The notes under the pieces: model-generated
Database searches by the model: none
The model's input: the letters and a program-made list of their open reading frames with translations, nothing else
What the model was told of the DNA's origin: nothing
Part shown: positions 1-11,534 of the stretch, in pieces
How positions within the stretch are numbered: the first letter of the stretch is position 1
Layout of the letters: every line of letters starts with the position of its first letter
NCBI GenBank assembly: GCA_947172415.1
Contig: OX359202.1
Location: forward strand, 684,501 to 748,500
Direction of reading: 5' to 3'
Length of the DNA: 64,000 nt
Origin: Chondrosia reniformis
Taxonomy: Eukaryota > Porifera > Demospongiae > Chondrillida > Chondrillidae
Position numbers and translations under genes: made by a program

Positions 1-29
1 AGATCAACCACACACCAATCAGCTACAGG

Positions 30-510
30 AGAGGGACATGGGAGGGGCAGAGGAGGGAGATGGGAGGGGCAGAGGAGGAAGATGGGAGGGGCAGAGGAGG
101 GAGATGGGAGGGGCAGAGGAGGGAGATGGGAGGGGCAGAGGAGGGAGATGGGAGGGGCAGAGGAGGGAGATGGGAGGGGCAGAGGAGGGAGATGGGAGGG
201 GCAGAGGAGGGAGATGGGAGGGGCAGAGGAGGGAGATGGGAGGGGCAGAGGAGGGAGATGGGAGGGGCAGAGGAGGGAGATGGGAGGGGCAGAGGAGGGA
301 GATGGGAGGGGCAGAGGAGGGAGATGGGAGGGGCAGAGGAGGGAGATGGGAGGGGCGGAATAGGGAGATGGGAGGGGCAGCAGAGGAGGGAGATGGGAGG
401 GGCAGCAGAGGAGGGAGATGGGAGGGGCGGAATAGGGAGATGGGAGGGGCAGCAGAGGAGGGAGATGGGAGGGGCAGAGGAGTGGACAGGGGAGGGGCAG
501 AGGAGTGGAC
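30..510. repeat. 22-bp G-rich minisatellite in NDUFAF7 intron 3
   Basis: About 20 tandem copies of a unit reading GGGAGATGGGAGGGGCAGAG plus GA, with a few 25-bp variants (GGGGCAGCAGAGG) at the right end. It lies beyond the third NDUFAF7 exon on the minus strand, so the intronic RNA is pyrimidine-rich. The long open frames across it are repeat artefacts. Confidence 0.95.
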
Positions 511-550
511 AGAGGGAGGAATGTAAATTTCCTGTACACCTACGTAATTA

Positions 551-1092
<542 letters not shown>

Positions 1093-1316
1093 GCTATTAT
1101 ATATTTACCACGATCGCCGCTAAATGAATCCTTTATGTGATTAGACTTAGACTGTAGTATATCAATATAATACGCAGTCTCAATATGATAACAGTTATTT
1201 ATATTATTTTTATATTTAAATGTAAATAATTTACCATATAATATGCAGACTAATTCGCATTTGCAGTTTTATAATTGACCATCAATATAAATTGGTTACA
1301 CAAAATGAACAAACAA

Positions 1317-3125
1317 TTAACAGGTATATCCAAGATTTACAGCACTAGCCAAAGGAGGGACCTTGTCAAACAACTGTTTGTGGAAGGAAGACACAGAAGA
1401 GATGTCTGTGACAACCTCTTCTTCACTCCCTCCTCCACTGGTCCTTCTGGATGGTGTGGAGCTCACAGAGCAACTCTCTGAAGTGGACCTTGGAGTGGAT
1501 ATACTAGCCTCATGTGACTCCTCAAAATCCTCTGAATACAGCCCTTCACTACAGGCGGCCATTTCCTGTTGAGGATCTGATTGATCCACTGCAGAGTGAC
1601 CTTCTAGCGAGTCTAAACTGAAATTCATTTTAAGATTCTCATTTTGAACACTATCTGGCTGACCTCTATCTGGTAGAGTATTGTGTGATTGTGTATTATC
1701 CAGTTGGTAACTAAGGCGTCCATTCTGACCTGAAGAGTGATACCTGCTACTGTCTGAGGCATGAGGTGACAACTTGGGATCTGGTACACTACTCAAATTT
1801 GCAGCATTGCTCAAGGGCTTATCCCTACTGCTCAAGGGGCTGTCCCTATTGCTTAAGGGACTGTCCCTACATTTCAAGGGGCTGTCCCTATTGCTTAAGG
1901 GGCTGTCCCTACTGCTCAAGGGGCTGTCCCTATTGCTTAAGGGGCTGTCCCTATTATTAGCTGGACCTCTTGAGTCTATACAGCCGATGGACTCATTTGG
2001 TTGAGTGTTTGAACTCTCTGATGGAGCAGCAGATTTGGTCACACTCTGACTGGAACTGTGTTGATCAGATGAATTTCTGTTAGAGCATACTGAAGTACCA
2101 ACTTGTAGATGTTCCATTTTATTCTCTTTATCCTTTAAAGGTGTCTCATCATTAACTTTGATAAGAGAGGCATCTTCCAAAAGTTCACTTCTTTCTAAAG
2201 CACTAACTTCAGGGTCTGTTTGTAGGCACTGATCCTTCACTGTTACCCTGGATACAGGTTGAATAGCATTCTCCCCTTCCTCCATCTTCCCAGATTGCAA
2301 GCCTATCTTGTTCAGCTCGCGAAGGAGAGCCCTTAGGAGAGGAAATCCTTCAGAGGGAAGGTGATGGTAGATGAGTCCTTGGGGTTCAGTCGGGATCCGT
2401 CCAGTTGGAAGAGGCGGATATGACTCACCAGTTTCCACTGGACCTCCTTCTTCTTCCACATAACCATTTGGCCAAACTACCACACAATCATTGCATCTGA
2501 CATCATTATCCTGCCTCCCCACCTCTCCATACTGGGGACAGTCCCCACTTGACAGTCTCTCCTTATTAGGAAGCTGATGGTAACAAACCATACGACTGGA
2601 CGCACTAGGCAGGTCAAATCCAGATGTACCAGTTTCAGGTGTTGCAATACTTGACTTTGGTGTTTCTGTACTAATGGTTATTTTAATGTTTACAGTAGCA
2701 AATACGTCTTCACCACGATATAGATCCACTGGACGCTTTATGTCAATCTTCTCCTCATCTGTGCGGAGCACTTGCAGTATCTCTTCCTTCAAGGACAGTC
2801 GACAGGCAGCCAAAACGCACGGTGGAACTGCTACAGTACTGACCAAGGATATTTGCAAGAAAGAGGATTCTGATAAATTTAGCAGTTTCTCCAATGCCAT
2901 GGTAAAAATGCACGTCTTTCCTCCCTTGTATTTCCAGTTGCAGGCCCCCTTCCTGAAGCGCTTTGGATACAACATAACTGTCGGGAAATCAAAAAGTCTG
3001 AATCCTATTGAAGTGTGAGATACACGAATCTCCTTAAAATTACTGCTGCTTAAAGAAGAAACGGAAAAACGAAAAGAAAATTTTCGCTGATTCTCCATCA
3101 CTAGCGTGCCGGCCATTTTTGTCAC
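1317..3125 (-). CDS. MAP10: MAP10-like microtubule-associated protein, intronless
   Basis: Single-exon frame of 602 codons. The N-terminal third matches vertebrate MAP10 in order: FRLFDFPTVMLYP near residue 44, GGKTCIF near 68, a leucine-rich stretch, then PPCVLAACRLSLKEEI, followed by the Pro-rich motif PPLPTGRIPTEPQGLIYHHL and LLRALLRELNKIGLQ. MAP10 stabilises microtubules and acts at the spindle and midbody. The middle holds about seven 7-residue repeats of RDSPLSN type (DNA 1806-1960), probably phosphorylatable. The C-terminal half is Ser-rich and low complexity. Human MAP10 is also intronless. The start at 3125 lies 50 bp from the UBXN1 start on the other strand; Met4 (3116) is an alternative start. 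Confidence 0.75.
   Translation of the reverse strand: MTKMAGTLVMENQRKFSFRFSVSSLSSSNFKEIRVSHTSIGFRLFDFPTVMLYPKRFRKGACNWKYKGGKTCIFTMALEKLLNLSESSFLQISLVSTVAVPPCVLAACRLSLKEEILQVLRTDEEKIDIKRPVDLYRGEDVFATVNIKITISTETPKSSIATPETGTSGFDLPSASSRMVCYHQLPNKERLSSGDCPQYGEVGRQDNDVRCNDCVVVWPNGYVEEEGGPVETGESYPPLPTGRIPTEPQGLIYHHLPSEGFPLLRALLRELNKIGLQSGKMEEGENAIQPVSRVTVKDQCLQTDPEVSALERSELLEDASLIKVNDETPLKDKENKMEHLQVGTSVCSNRNSSDQHSSSQSVTKSAAPSESSNTQPNESIGCIDSRGPANNRDSPLSNRDSPLSSRDSPLSNRDSPLKCRDSPLSNRDSPLSSRDKPLSNAANLSSVPDPKLSPHASDSSRYHSSGQNGRLSYQLDNTQSHNTLPDRGQPDSVQNENLKMNFSLDSLEGHSAVDQSDPQQEMAACSEGLYSEDFEESHEASISTPRSTSESCSVSSTPSRRTSGGGSEEEVVTDISSVSSFHKQLFDKVPPLASAVNLGYTC
1806..1960 (-). repeat. 21-bp coding minisatellite inside MAP10
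   Basis: Roughly seven copies of a 21-bp unit (plus strand: AAGGGGCTGTCCCTATTGCT and variants) encoding RDSPL(S/K)(N/S/C). The unit is a multiple of three, so length changes preserve the frame. Confidence 0.9.
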
Positions 3126-3175
3126 TAGGAGACATTTTTGGAGTGCTTGTGGTTTCCTTATCAGAAAGAATCAAA
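3126..3175. promoter_or_regulatory. 50-bp divergent promoter between MAP10 and UBXN1
   Basis: The MAP10 start (3125, minus) and the UBXN1 start (3176, plus) face away from each other with only 50 bp between them. Transcription of both must begin within or very near this segment or inside the other gene's 5' end. No TATA box is evident. Confidence 0.6.
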
Positions 3176-5583
3176 ATGGAAACTGCAGAGGAGTCTCTAG
3201 TATCCATGGGATTTCCAGAGAACAGAGTGTAAGTGGAATTGTTTTGTAGCTAATACAGGGAATTATGTTAAGTTACTCCTCCTCCAGAAAGAAGGCCCTA
3301 GCGGTAACGGGTCACCAAGGAATCGAGTTGGCCATGGAATGGTGAGCTAGTATTTGTAGGTCAGACTGGTCATGAGTGGTATTCAATTAGTACTTCCGGT
3401 ATACAGGATATTAGAACATCAAAATGATCCGGATATAGATATACCATATGAAGAATCACATACTAGTGCTCAGGGAGGAGGGGCAGATGGTAAGTGTGCA
3501 CGCCCACATCCAAAGCACTCTGATATGTATTTTGGTGCTGTTTAAAAAACACAATACATACGTCTTGCATCACTCATTCTTGAAGGGAGAATCTGGTTCC
3601 CCTCAAGTGAGCTTCGGTTCTACCCATCAGCTTATTCTGCTATGGAAATGAGTGGGTGGAGTAAATCTAGAATCTAATGCTTATAACATTAGATAGGAAT
3701 ATTTGACAAGATGTGTTTGGCTGTGCCCAGTCTGGCCTGTAAATGCTTGTCTTTATTTCAGATAAGCCACTGGAGGATAAAATGGCTGACCAGTTAGGTG
3801 ATAAGAATGAGGACACATCACATGATAAGATGGATGATCAGTTAGGTGATAAAAAGATGGATGACCAATCAGGTGATAAAAAGATGGATGACCAATCACA
3901 TGATAAGATGGATGACCAATCAGGTGATAAGATGGAGTCAGGTGACAAATCTGAAGACAGTCCTGAAGGAGCTACTGTCTCTACTTCTGTACAGCAAGTA
4001 ATGTCCATCAAGTGTGAAGAGTAAGTAATGAATGGTATTACAAGATCTGTGTGTGAATGCTGGTGGGTGTGTCTATACTTGCTCTGTAGGTGTGGCAAAC
4101 TGCTGAGATCAGATGCAGACATTGCTTCGCACGTTGCTAGAACAGGACACACTCAGTTTGCTGAATCAACTCAGGAGATCAAACCTCTCACAGAAGAGGA
4201 GAAGAAGGAGAAACTGAAACAGTTGGTCACTCTAACATAACTTTGAACTTGTTTGGAATGATAATTAAGAGCTTTTCAATTGAGCATGTGAAATGTAAAT
4301 ACATTTCAAACAAGCATAACATAACTTGCATTGTTAATTGTCCTCTTTAGACTGGAAGCACGATTACAAGCCAAACGTACAGAGAGGGAAGAGAGGGAGA
4401 GACAAGTATGAATGTGTATGCTGATGTAGTGTTTTTATTTTTGTAATGGCACAGTTGCTATAGCAACAGTATTTATAGTTAATTAAGTAGAATCAGATAT
4501 GTGTATGTATGGTCAGTTTGTTTGGATATTTGTCATGATTTTAGACTGAAAAGAATCGTGAGAAAATTAGAAGAAAAACAGGACAGGAATTGACAGACAT
4601 TAAACAAAAGTAACTCTAATTTGACTGACACTTTTTGAAACCTTAAACAATGCACCATCTTGTCCACTACTTTGTCTCTGTACATGATACACAGTGATAC
4701 ATGTTGATCCATTCTTGTTTAGGAGAGAATTGCAGGAGGCAAAGAAACTTGCCGAGGAGAGAAAAAGGGAGAAAATGGAAGATCTGCGAGCCAGGTAATG
4801 GAATAAATACCCTTTGAAACAGATTATTGTTTATCTTTTGGATGGTTGACGCAGTTAGAAGAAATCCTTATTCTATTAGATTAATATTATGTTTATAGTC
4901 AAAGACTTTATTTCTGTTACAGGCAGAAGGTTAAGGAACAGATTGCCAGAGATCGAGCAGATAAGGCAGCTCGTCTTCAGGCAGAGAAGCAAGGGTCGCA
5001 AGCTGCTGCACAGCCAACTCCACCTCCAGCAACGGTTAACCCAGTCAAGAAGGACTATGACAGCTGTAGACTGCAAGTATGCTGATATTACAAACCACAA
5101 CTGTTTATTTGAGACTCCATTTTCTGCTCCAGATTAGGTGCTTTGATGGGCAAATGTTAACCAACACCTTCAAGGCTACAGAGACACTGGTGGAGGTGAA
5201 CAGATACATAATGATGAATAGAGGTGGTGACAATTTAGCTCCGTTTAGCTTAATGAGCACTTTTCCAAAGAAAGTCTATTCTACAGAAGATATGAATACA
5301 TCATTGAAGGATTTGGGTACGTAATTTAGTCATCCATCCACCCATCCACCATCCACCCATCCACCATCCACCCATCCATCCATCCACCATCCACCCATCC
5401 ACCTGTCCACCATCCACCCATCCACCCATCCATCAATCCACCCATCCACCCATCCACCCATCCACCATCCATCCACCCATCCACCATCCATCCACCCATC
5501 CACCCATCCATCCACCTCTATACTTGTATAATATTGCAGGATTGGTGCCTTCTGCTGCGTTATCTATGACTCAACTGAAGTGA
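3176..5583 (+). CDS. UBXN1: UBXN1 (SAKS1) p97 cofactor with UBA, zinc finger and UBX domains
   Basis: UBXN1 binds ubiquitin through its UBA domain and the AAA ATPase p97/VCP through its UBX domain. Eleven exons: 3176-3228, 3288-3341, 3407-3489, 3762-4020, 4090-4221, 4351-4405, 4545-4609, 4723-4794, 4923-5076, 5133-5316, 5540-5583; phases agree and give 384 residues. In order: UBA ([20 protein letters not shown]), an acidic linker of [10 protein letters not shown]-type repeats, a C2H2-like finger ([23 protein letters not shown]), a charged coiled coil, then the UBX domain ([15 protein letters not shown] ... [26 protein letters not shown]). The finger is absent from human UBXN1 but I recall it in plant and invertebrate relatives, so it is probably ancestral. 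Intron 5 uses a GTTGGT donor. Confidence 0.93.
3785..3950 (+). repeat. Coding degenerate repeat in UBXN1 linker
   Basis: Exon 4 carries repeated GATAAGATGGATGACCAATC-type units encoding (D)KMDDQSGDK, imperfect in length (27-33 bp) and in frame. The product is a very acidic, disordered spacer between the UBA domain and the zinc finger. Confidence 0.85.
5328..5516 (+). repeat. CCATCCAC/CCATCCAT minisatellite in UBXN1 intron 10
   Basis: About 190 bp of CCAT/CCAC tetranucleotide arrays fill most of the intron between exons 10 and 11. The sense strand of the intron is pyrimidine-rich. Frames through it (WMDGWVDG-type) are artefacts. Confidence 0.95.
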
Positions 5584-5746
5584 AAAGCATTCTAAAAACT
5601 TCTTTATGATTTTTATTTACTTAGTAATTTTCAATTCTCTCTATAAAAATGATTGCATTAAGTGATGAACATAAAGTGGATAATATAATAGTGAGCCACA
5701 ATACAGCATATAGTACTAAACACACACATACATACATGTATAAAAG

Positions 5747-8350
5747 TCAAGTAGAGTCATTGGCTTCTATGCCATGCACAACAGTTGGAGCATCTTCTTC
5801 TGGTTCCTCAGAAAAGTCCCACTTGAATCTTTTTATTAAAAAGTCTCTAAATTGTAATCCTCTTTTTACTAGAGACTTTTGAGCTGTTTCTGACTGCTCT
5901 AGATTTGAGAAAAATCTCTGCAAGGTAGAATAGCAATGCACAAGTGTACAGTATACAACATGGCCTCCTAGTGTATAATATATATATATATATACAACCA
6001 ACATGTACCTATATATACATTATATACATACAACATGGCTGACAACTCTCACTTGTAAAGAGACTGTTAGAAAGTTATTTTTTGTGACGATATCTAAAAA
6101 GAAGTCTTCAGGGGTCTCTTGGAGTTGAAAATGTAGCATTGCTACAGATAACATGAACAGGAATACTCACTGAACAATGTCAAGGACAAAGTAAAAAGTC
6201 TGCACTGAACGACTTACTAATGAAATTGATGAAGAGCTGTGTGTGAGTGGATAAACTATTGTCACAACTACATAGCAACATCACCATATTTTTCCACCAT
6301 TCAAATGCATCATACACTATGGAAATAAACAAAAGCAAACAAATAAACAACTCGTTGAGGATGCGTACACTTACCATGTCCTATGAGAAAGGCCACAAAA
6401 GCGAGTTGCAGTTCTCCCAACACATCCATGGGATCTAAGGTGACAGGCAGAGATCTGATTGGTCACTTGCTAACTGATACAGCTAATATGATAGGTACAC
6501 TAGTGATGACTGCTCTATACAGCTGTTGAGTATAAAATATGCTTCAATTATGAAAACTTTTACTGTAAATCAGCTTGCATACAGAACTTCTCTTTAAACT
6601 ATAAAAGCAGTCTTCATGCAGTTTGTAGTGCAAAGACAACTTATCCATCTACATTTAAGGATAATAACTTCAACTCACTACTATTATACACAGTCTGTAT
6701 TAGATGTTCAAGTGTGTAACTTCCGTCCATACAGTGCTTGGTGACCTCTGAGGGGGAAGCCTCTTTGGGCAGCTTGACTCTGGATGTGTCTGTAAAACTG
6801 TACATAAAGGTAGGGATTGTGTATAGAAGTAGGTGGGGTCATGTGCTGAAGTGGGTGGGGTCATGTATATAAGGGGGTGGGGTCATGTGCTGAAGTGGGT
6901 GGGGTCATGTGCTGAAGTGGGTGGAGTCATGTGCTGAAGTGGGTGGGGTCATGTGCTGAAGTGGGTGGAGTCATGTACAGAAGGGGAAGGGGTCATGTGC
7001 TGAAAACTGGAGCAGGCTTACTTTAGAACACTATGAATGTCCACAGGGAGTGAAGACAATTGTAGTGGTCGTGGTTTCCTTATCTTGGCAGGTGGAAAGT
7101 CACCAACACCAGCAAAATGGCCACCTGGAGACATATCAACTGTTGAAGGACTTGATGATGAAGACTCCACTAGAAAGAAAATACAAACCACAATCTGAAC
7201 GTTCTACTGTGCTTGAATTGTTTAAGATCATAAGCTACGTAGTAAATGTTCTGTGTCAAGTATGTTACTTGGAGGGGGAGGCTGGTCTTCCAGTTTGGAA
7301 ATACAAGTCACAGAAGATACCTTTTTACTGTGTGGCTGGACCCTAAGCATAGCAGTACGTATATATTATATAGAGTACTAGTATATAGTAAAGTACGTAT
7401 ACAGTATAGTATACAATAGTATATATAATATAGAGTAGTATACGTATATAGTAAAGTATACAATAGAGTAGTATATAGTATAGTCACTAGTAGTCAGTCA
7501 TGCAGATATTAAAGAAATGGCATTGCTGGAGAAATTCAGAGCTTACTATGTAGTTAATTTTGGTCTGACATTTCATCAAACCACGTATTACTAGTATGTC
7601 TAGTAATAAGAAGAGTATTACACTAGAGAATATATACAGTTGCTCTAAAAGGCGGCCTTACAAGAAGTCTCACCTGTTAACTACACTCTCTTGTATACGA
7701 CTGGTCAGAGCTACCCATTTCCTTAACGAGTCATATGGATAAGCTCCAAGATAGCCATCCAGATCCTTCAATCCTGATCGAATTCTTTCAACCATTTCAC
7801 TACTTATGCCGGCATCAGTCAAATCTTCCGTCTTCTCATCCCATCTCCTAACTAGCAACTGCATGCACAAATACATCATTACTGCACACATGTTGTAAGG
7901 TGCCTGTATGAATACACTAATTACATTGGAGCAAATATAAACACCTACAGCTATGAATAGAATGTTTCACATAAGTATACATACAGTAGTACTGCATCTA
8001 ATTACAACTCCAAGGATTCCAAGACAAATGGACTCACTTCTTTCTTTCGAAAAAAGTGAAAAAATCCAGTTCGTGGTCCAGTTTCGCCTTCTTTGCTGAC
8101 AGAACTATATTTTTAACAACATCAAACGAACGCTTCTCCATACACTTCATGCTAGCATCTTAAGTTTTAATTACCTGTACTGAACGAAATGAAATCCCTC
8201 TGGTATCATCTTGACTCCTTTAAACTTTTCTCCAACATTCCAAGAGTTGTAATCAATACCAAATTCAGTCATTACAGGAACATCTAAGAGTACGAGCGTT
8301 GCACCTTCGAAAAATAACCGTCTTGCTAAATCTTGATCCATGGTGGCCAT
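5747..8350 (-). CDS. AAR2: AAR2 U5 snRNP assembly factor
   Basis: AAR2 binds PRPF8 during U5 snRNP biogenesis. Ten minus-strand exons: 8350-8175, 8104-8038, 7858-7674, 7327-7239, 7169-7022, 6797-6679, 6434-6375, 6316-6218, 6141-6053, 5917-5747; phases close and yield 400 residues (human 384). Diagnostic blocks: [18 protein letters not shown] and [20 protein letters not shown] in exon 1, [10 protein letters not shown] in exon 2, [20 protein letters not shown] in exon 3, [17 protein letters not shown] in exon 6, [17 protein letters not shown] in exon 7 and [17 protein letters not shown] near the end. Exons 4-5 encode a poorly conserved Pro/Ser linker and are the least certain. The gene is tail-to-tail with UBXN1, 163 bp between stop codons. 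Confidence 0.92.
6830..7005. repeat. 22-bp minisatellite in AAR2 intron 5
   Basis: About seven copies of a unit reading GTGCTGAAGTGGGTGGGGTC plus AT, with single-base variants (gtggagtcat). Located between AAR2 exons 5 and 6. Confidence 0.9.
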
Positions 8351-9534
8351 TTTGCTCTGAAACCACAAGTGTTTACCAAGAAACTAAACGCATTTGCTTT
8401 ACACATTGGATAACTACATAGTGGATCTGAAGCTATTTCTTTGTACTCTGGATAATATTTACCATCAAAAAGCTATAGATTGACAGTTGTATACAATGCC
8501 TGAACACTTATTTATAATATATCAAATAAATGTCAACTCCACATATACAGATTGATAATTCCCTGAATAATTAAAACTTGAATTCATTGAAGCAAACCAT
8601 CTTACCAAAGTTCTGTTACTTAGCAACCATTTTCAAAGCACAAATGTAAAGGTTTATAAACACAGAATATACATACATCTATAAAATTATATACACATTA
8701 CAGTTTTTTGTTAAAACTGGCATGCAACTAGTAAATATAGCTGTGTAACATTTTTGAAATTTCCCATTGATCAAATGGCCAATTGGCCAATAATGCCTAC
8801 TGATATGTTGCCATGGTAATTGCTTGACTATTATTCTGAAAACGTTCTTACTGAATTGTTGCTATATAAGGTAATAGTTGTTGCAAAAAGTTGTTATTGA
8901 ACTGTAACTGTTGCTATTGAAACAGATATCATTCCATGTCAAATGATTGTTTTCCAATTGTTTCCACTATTGTTCTTTATTGCCTAAAACAGTACACAAA
9001 AATAACAATCTCAGCTAGAACATTCTAACATTTATCAATCACAGATATTAATTAAAACACATCTGAAATGGTTGTCACACAAATCAGACATGCTATACTT
9101 TAAACTAGCAAGTGAAATTTCTTAAAGCAAGGAGAATACATTTTATACAGTCAGCAACCCTTTTATTTCATGCTAGATATATCATGTCTTAATTACAAAG
9201 CAGCAGCAGCAAGGAGTGTGATTATACAGAATGCTTCCTTAATACTTACAGACTACTGACAAACTGTAAAAAACACAAGTTTGGGGTTCCTATGCATGGC
9301 TAACCTATTATCCTTAATCAATTTTAAAGATTTAAAATTTGAAAGCTATAGCCATTCAGTCCTTATAAGAATGAAAACTGAAACTTTGAGACTACTGAGT
9401 ATAGCAGCATGCATGAGCCTAGGAATAAACATGGCTGGCCTAGCCAGATGATAATAGACAACTACAAGAAATATTCAAATCTGAAGGAAACCATTTTAAG
9501 AATAATTTCAAAACAAGTACAAACTGCATGCCAT

Positions 9535-9610
9535 AGCAACACCTAATAATAACATTGCCATAGCAACACCTAATAATAACATTGCCATAGCAACACCTAA
9601 TAATATGGCC
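9535..9610. repeat. Three 27-bp tandem copies
   Basis: The unit GCCATAGCAACACCTAATAA plus TAACATT is repeated twice in full with a third shortened copy. It lies inside the diverged duplication and is not obviously present at the matching site near 56.7 kb, where only related GGCAATC/GCTATGG wording is seen. Confidence 0.85.
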
Positions 9611-10500
9611 ATAGCAACAACTGCAATCTATTTAATCAACTCAAGACTACAACTGTGAACAATTAGAACATTAACTTAGCTGGCTACACTGAAGATGTAC
9701 ATAATTCATCAAACATTTTCAGTAGCTCAACTGAATTAAGGCTGTTGCCATTTCCATGTTCCAATATCTCTCAAAGCTATAGTCTCACAGAGTTATGCAT
9801 GAATCATCTCCCATCATCTTGTCCATGTATCTGCTAATGTTCAGCCAATGCGACATAACGTGCAGTTCAAGAGCGATAAATTAGCTATAAGGGGAAGGAA
9901 TGACAAAGTTGCTAACATTTAGGCAAGACAAACAAACATACATAAAGCTGGAAGTGTGGCACAAATCTTAAAATGAACATTTACAAGAGGGGAAATAAAA
10001 ATTGAATACTTAAGCATTGCCAATGAATCGCTCGCCTTTAAAAACAAACTTCACTTTACGGATGCCATTTTAATCATCAATATTGCTGCCCGATCATGTA
10101 ACAGTGATCATGTAGCTTTTGTTCCAATGCGTATTTCGTGTTAGATGTTAGCTGGAGCATTCAAGTTTACAATGCATAATCAATTATAATTGCATGTACA
10201 TAAGTTAAACTATATTATATTAGTTATACATGACACGTAGACAATATACGATGATGTTTAGATTATATATTCATCATGCATAACTTTGCATACTTTACTG
10301 CAATGGCAACTGTTTTCCTGAGCTTGAGACCTCGGTAGGATAAGACAAAAAAGTGACGTCACTTCAGAGCGATACTACAGCAGGGTCCGCACATGTCGCG
10401 CCAAATGGCTCTCTACCCCGCCAAATTACCTTTAAAAGACCAAGAAAAGTTAAAGTCGTCGGCCTACGGGCCATCAACTCTGGAGGTCTGTGCTTGCATA

Positions 10501-11118
10501 GATCGATGCGCCAACCGTGGTAGGAGCACGACCATGGTACCATGCGACAAAGGGTCATCGGTGTTCGTATAGTGGGGTGGTCTCTCTATCATGGGTTAGT
10601 GCCTGGAGATGTATCTCACTATTAATCCTGCTTGTGTGTTAAATTGGCACTTGCGGATTCTTGCTATACGACCCGTACCTGGAGGAGCGTGGGTGCAGTG
10701 CCACTACGTAGTCGGTCAGGAACCCCTGTTGTAGGCTGCAGCTTCAGGTTGGTTTGAAAGGCATTTCTATATTTGATTTTGCATTCAGTTTTCGTATCCA
10801 TGCATCAATGCAGTATTTCATTTTATATCATGTATTTTCAATTCTTTTCTTATAGTTCAGTGAACTGATGGGTCCCTACTCTAAAGCGCCTGGCCGATCC
10901 CAATGAGCTAAAGTCTGTGTGCAGTGTTCCCAAGCTACGTTGTGTGCACATGATGATTCTCATTGGTGGGAGTTTGTGGTCCGCCAGGGTCGGGCTTGTT
11001 CTGTTCGTAGCGTGGCAGAGCAAGACTAGTAACTGGTCATAGGACGGTCAGGTACGCCGGATCGCTCCCGAGCAACTTCTCTTACGACGCAAGTAGTGGA
11101 AGTGTCAAACAGAGTTGA
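10501..11118 (+). ncRNA. Candidate non-coding RNA unit, copy 1 (618-bp conserved core)
   Basis: Aligns base for base with 58271-58888: 618 bp, no indel, about seven mismatches by eye (about 99%), although neighbouring sequence is strongly diverged. It has no long open frame. It contains an intron-like segment, CAG|GTTGGT at 10747/10748 to TTCTTATAG ending at 10855 (108 nt), a normal intron size here. Upstream lie TGACGTCA (10353-10360, CRE-like) and two E2F-like words, GCGCCAAA (10398-10405) and CCGCCAAA (10418-10425). It does not resemble rRNA, U1, U2, U4, U6, U3, 7SL or 5S as I remember them. Calling it a transcript is inference; a recently homogenised mobile element is the main alternative. 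Confidence 0.4.
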
Positions 11119-11534
11119 AAACATTTTTTGGGGCACGAAGTACTTCCACCTCCTCGTGGTGTGCCCTGGGATCAACTTTACACTCAGTAAAGTGATGCGA
11201 AGCGAAGTACTGCAGCAACAATTTACTCAAAAGGAGAAGAAACAAAGCTGAGAACAGTCTTTTCCTGACATCCATGAAGAACTATATTGCTTGAACAATT
11301 TTGTTATTTATATATTTATATTTTTGTAAGTGCTATTATAATTTTGTCAAATGATAATTGTGCAATGGTTATCGGTAATGGTAATGGTTATATATCCAAA
11401 TTAATGATCCTAATCATGATAATTCCTAATAAGAATATTGCCATGCATACATATTAAAAAGATATATATATATGTTAACATATAACCATGCAGCATCTAT
11501 AATCATTCAGTATACTCTTGTAAAATTTTGCATA

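Noticed and set aside
4225-4240. GTCACT at 4226 as donor of UBXN1 exon 5
   Set aside because: It gives the wrong phase for exon 6; the GTTGGT donor at 4222 restores the frame and the coiled-coil alignment.
5328-5516. WMDGW-type ORFs in UBXN1 intron 10
   Set aside because: Tetranucleotide repeat artefact flanked by a good donor and acceptor.
10364-10558. Minus-strand ORF at the left of the 618-bp core
   Set aside because: Slight resemblance to the frame at 58065-58247 (ELxARRPxT) reflects nucleotide homology; the rest does not align as protein.
10570-10620. GGGTTAG in the 618-bp core as a telomerase RNA template
   Set aside because: Only seven bases match a TTAGGG-type template complement, below what a template needs; chance match.
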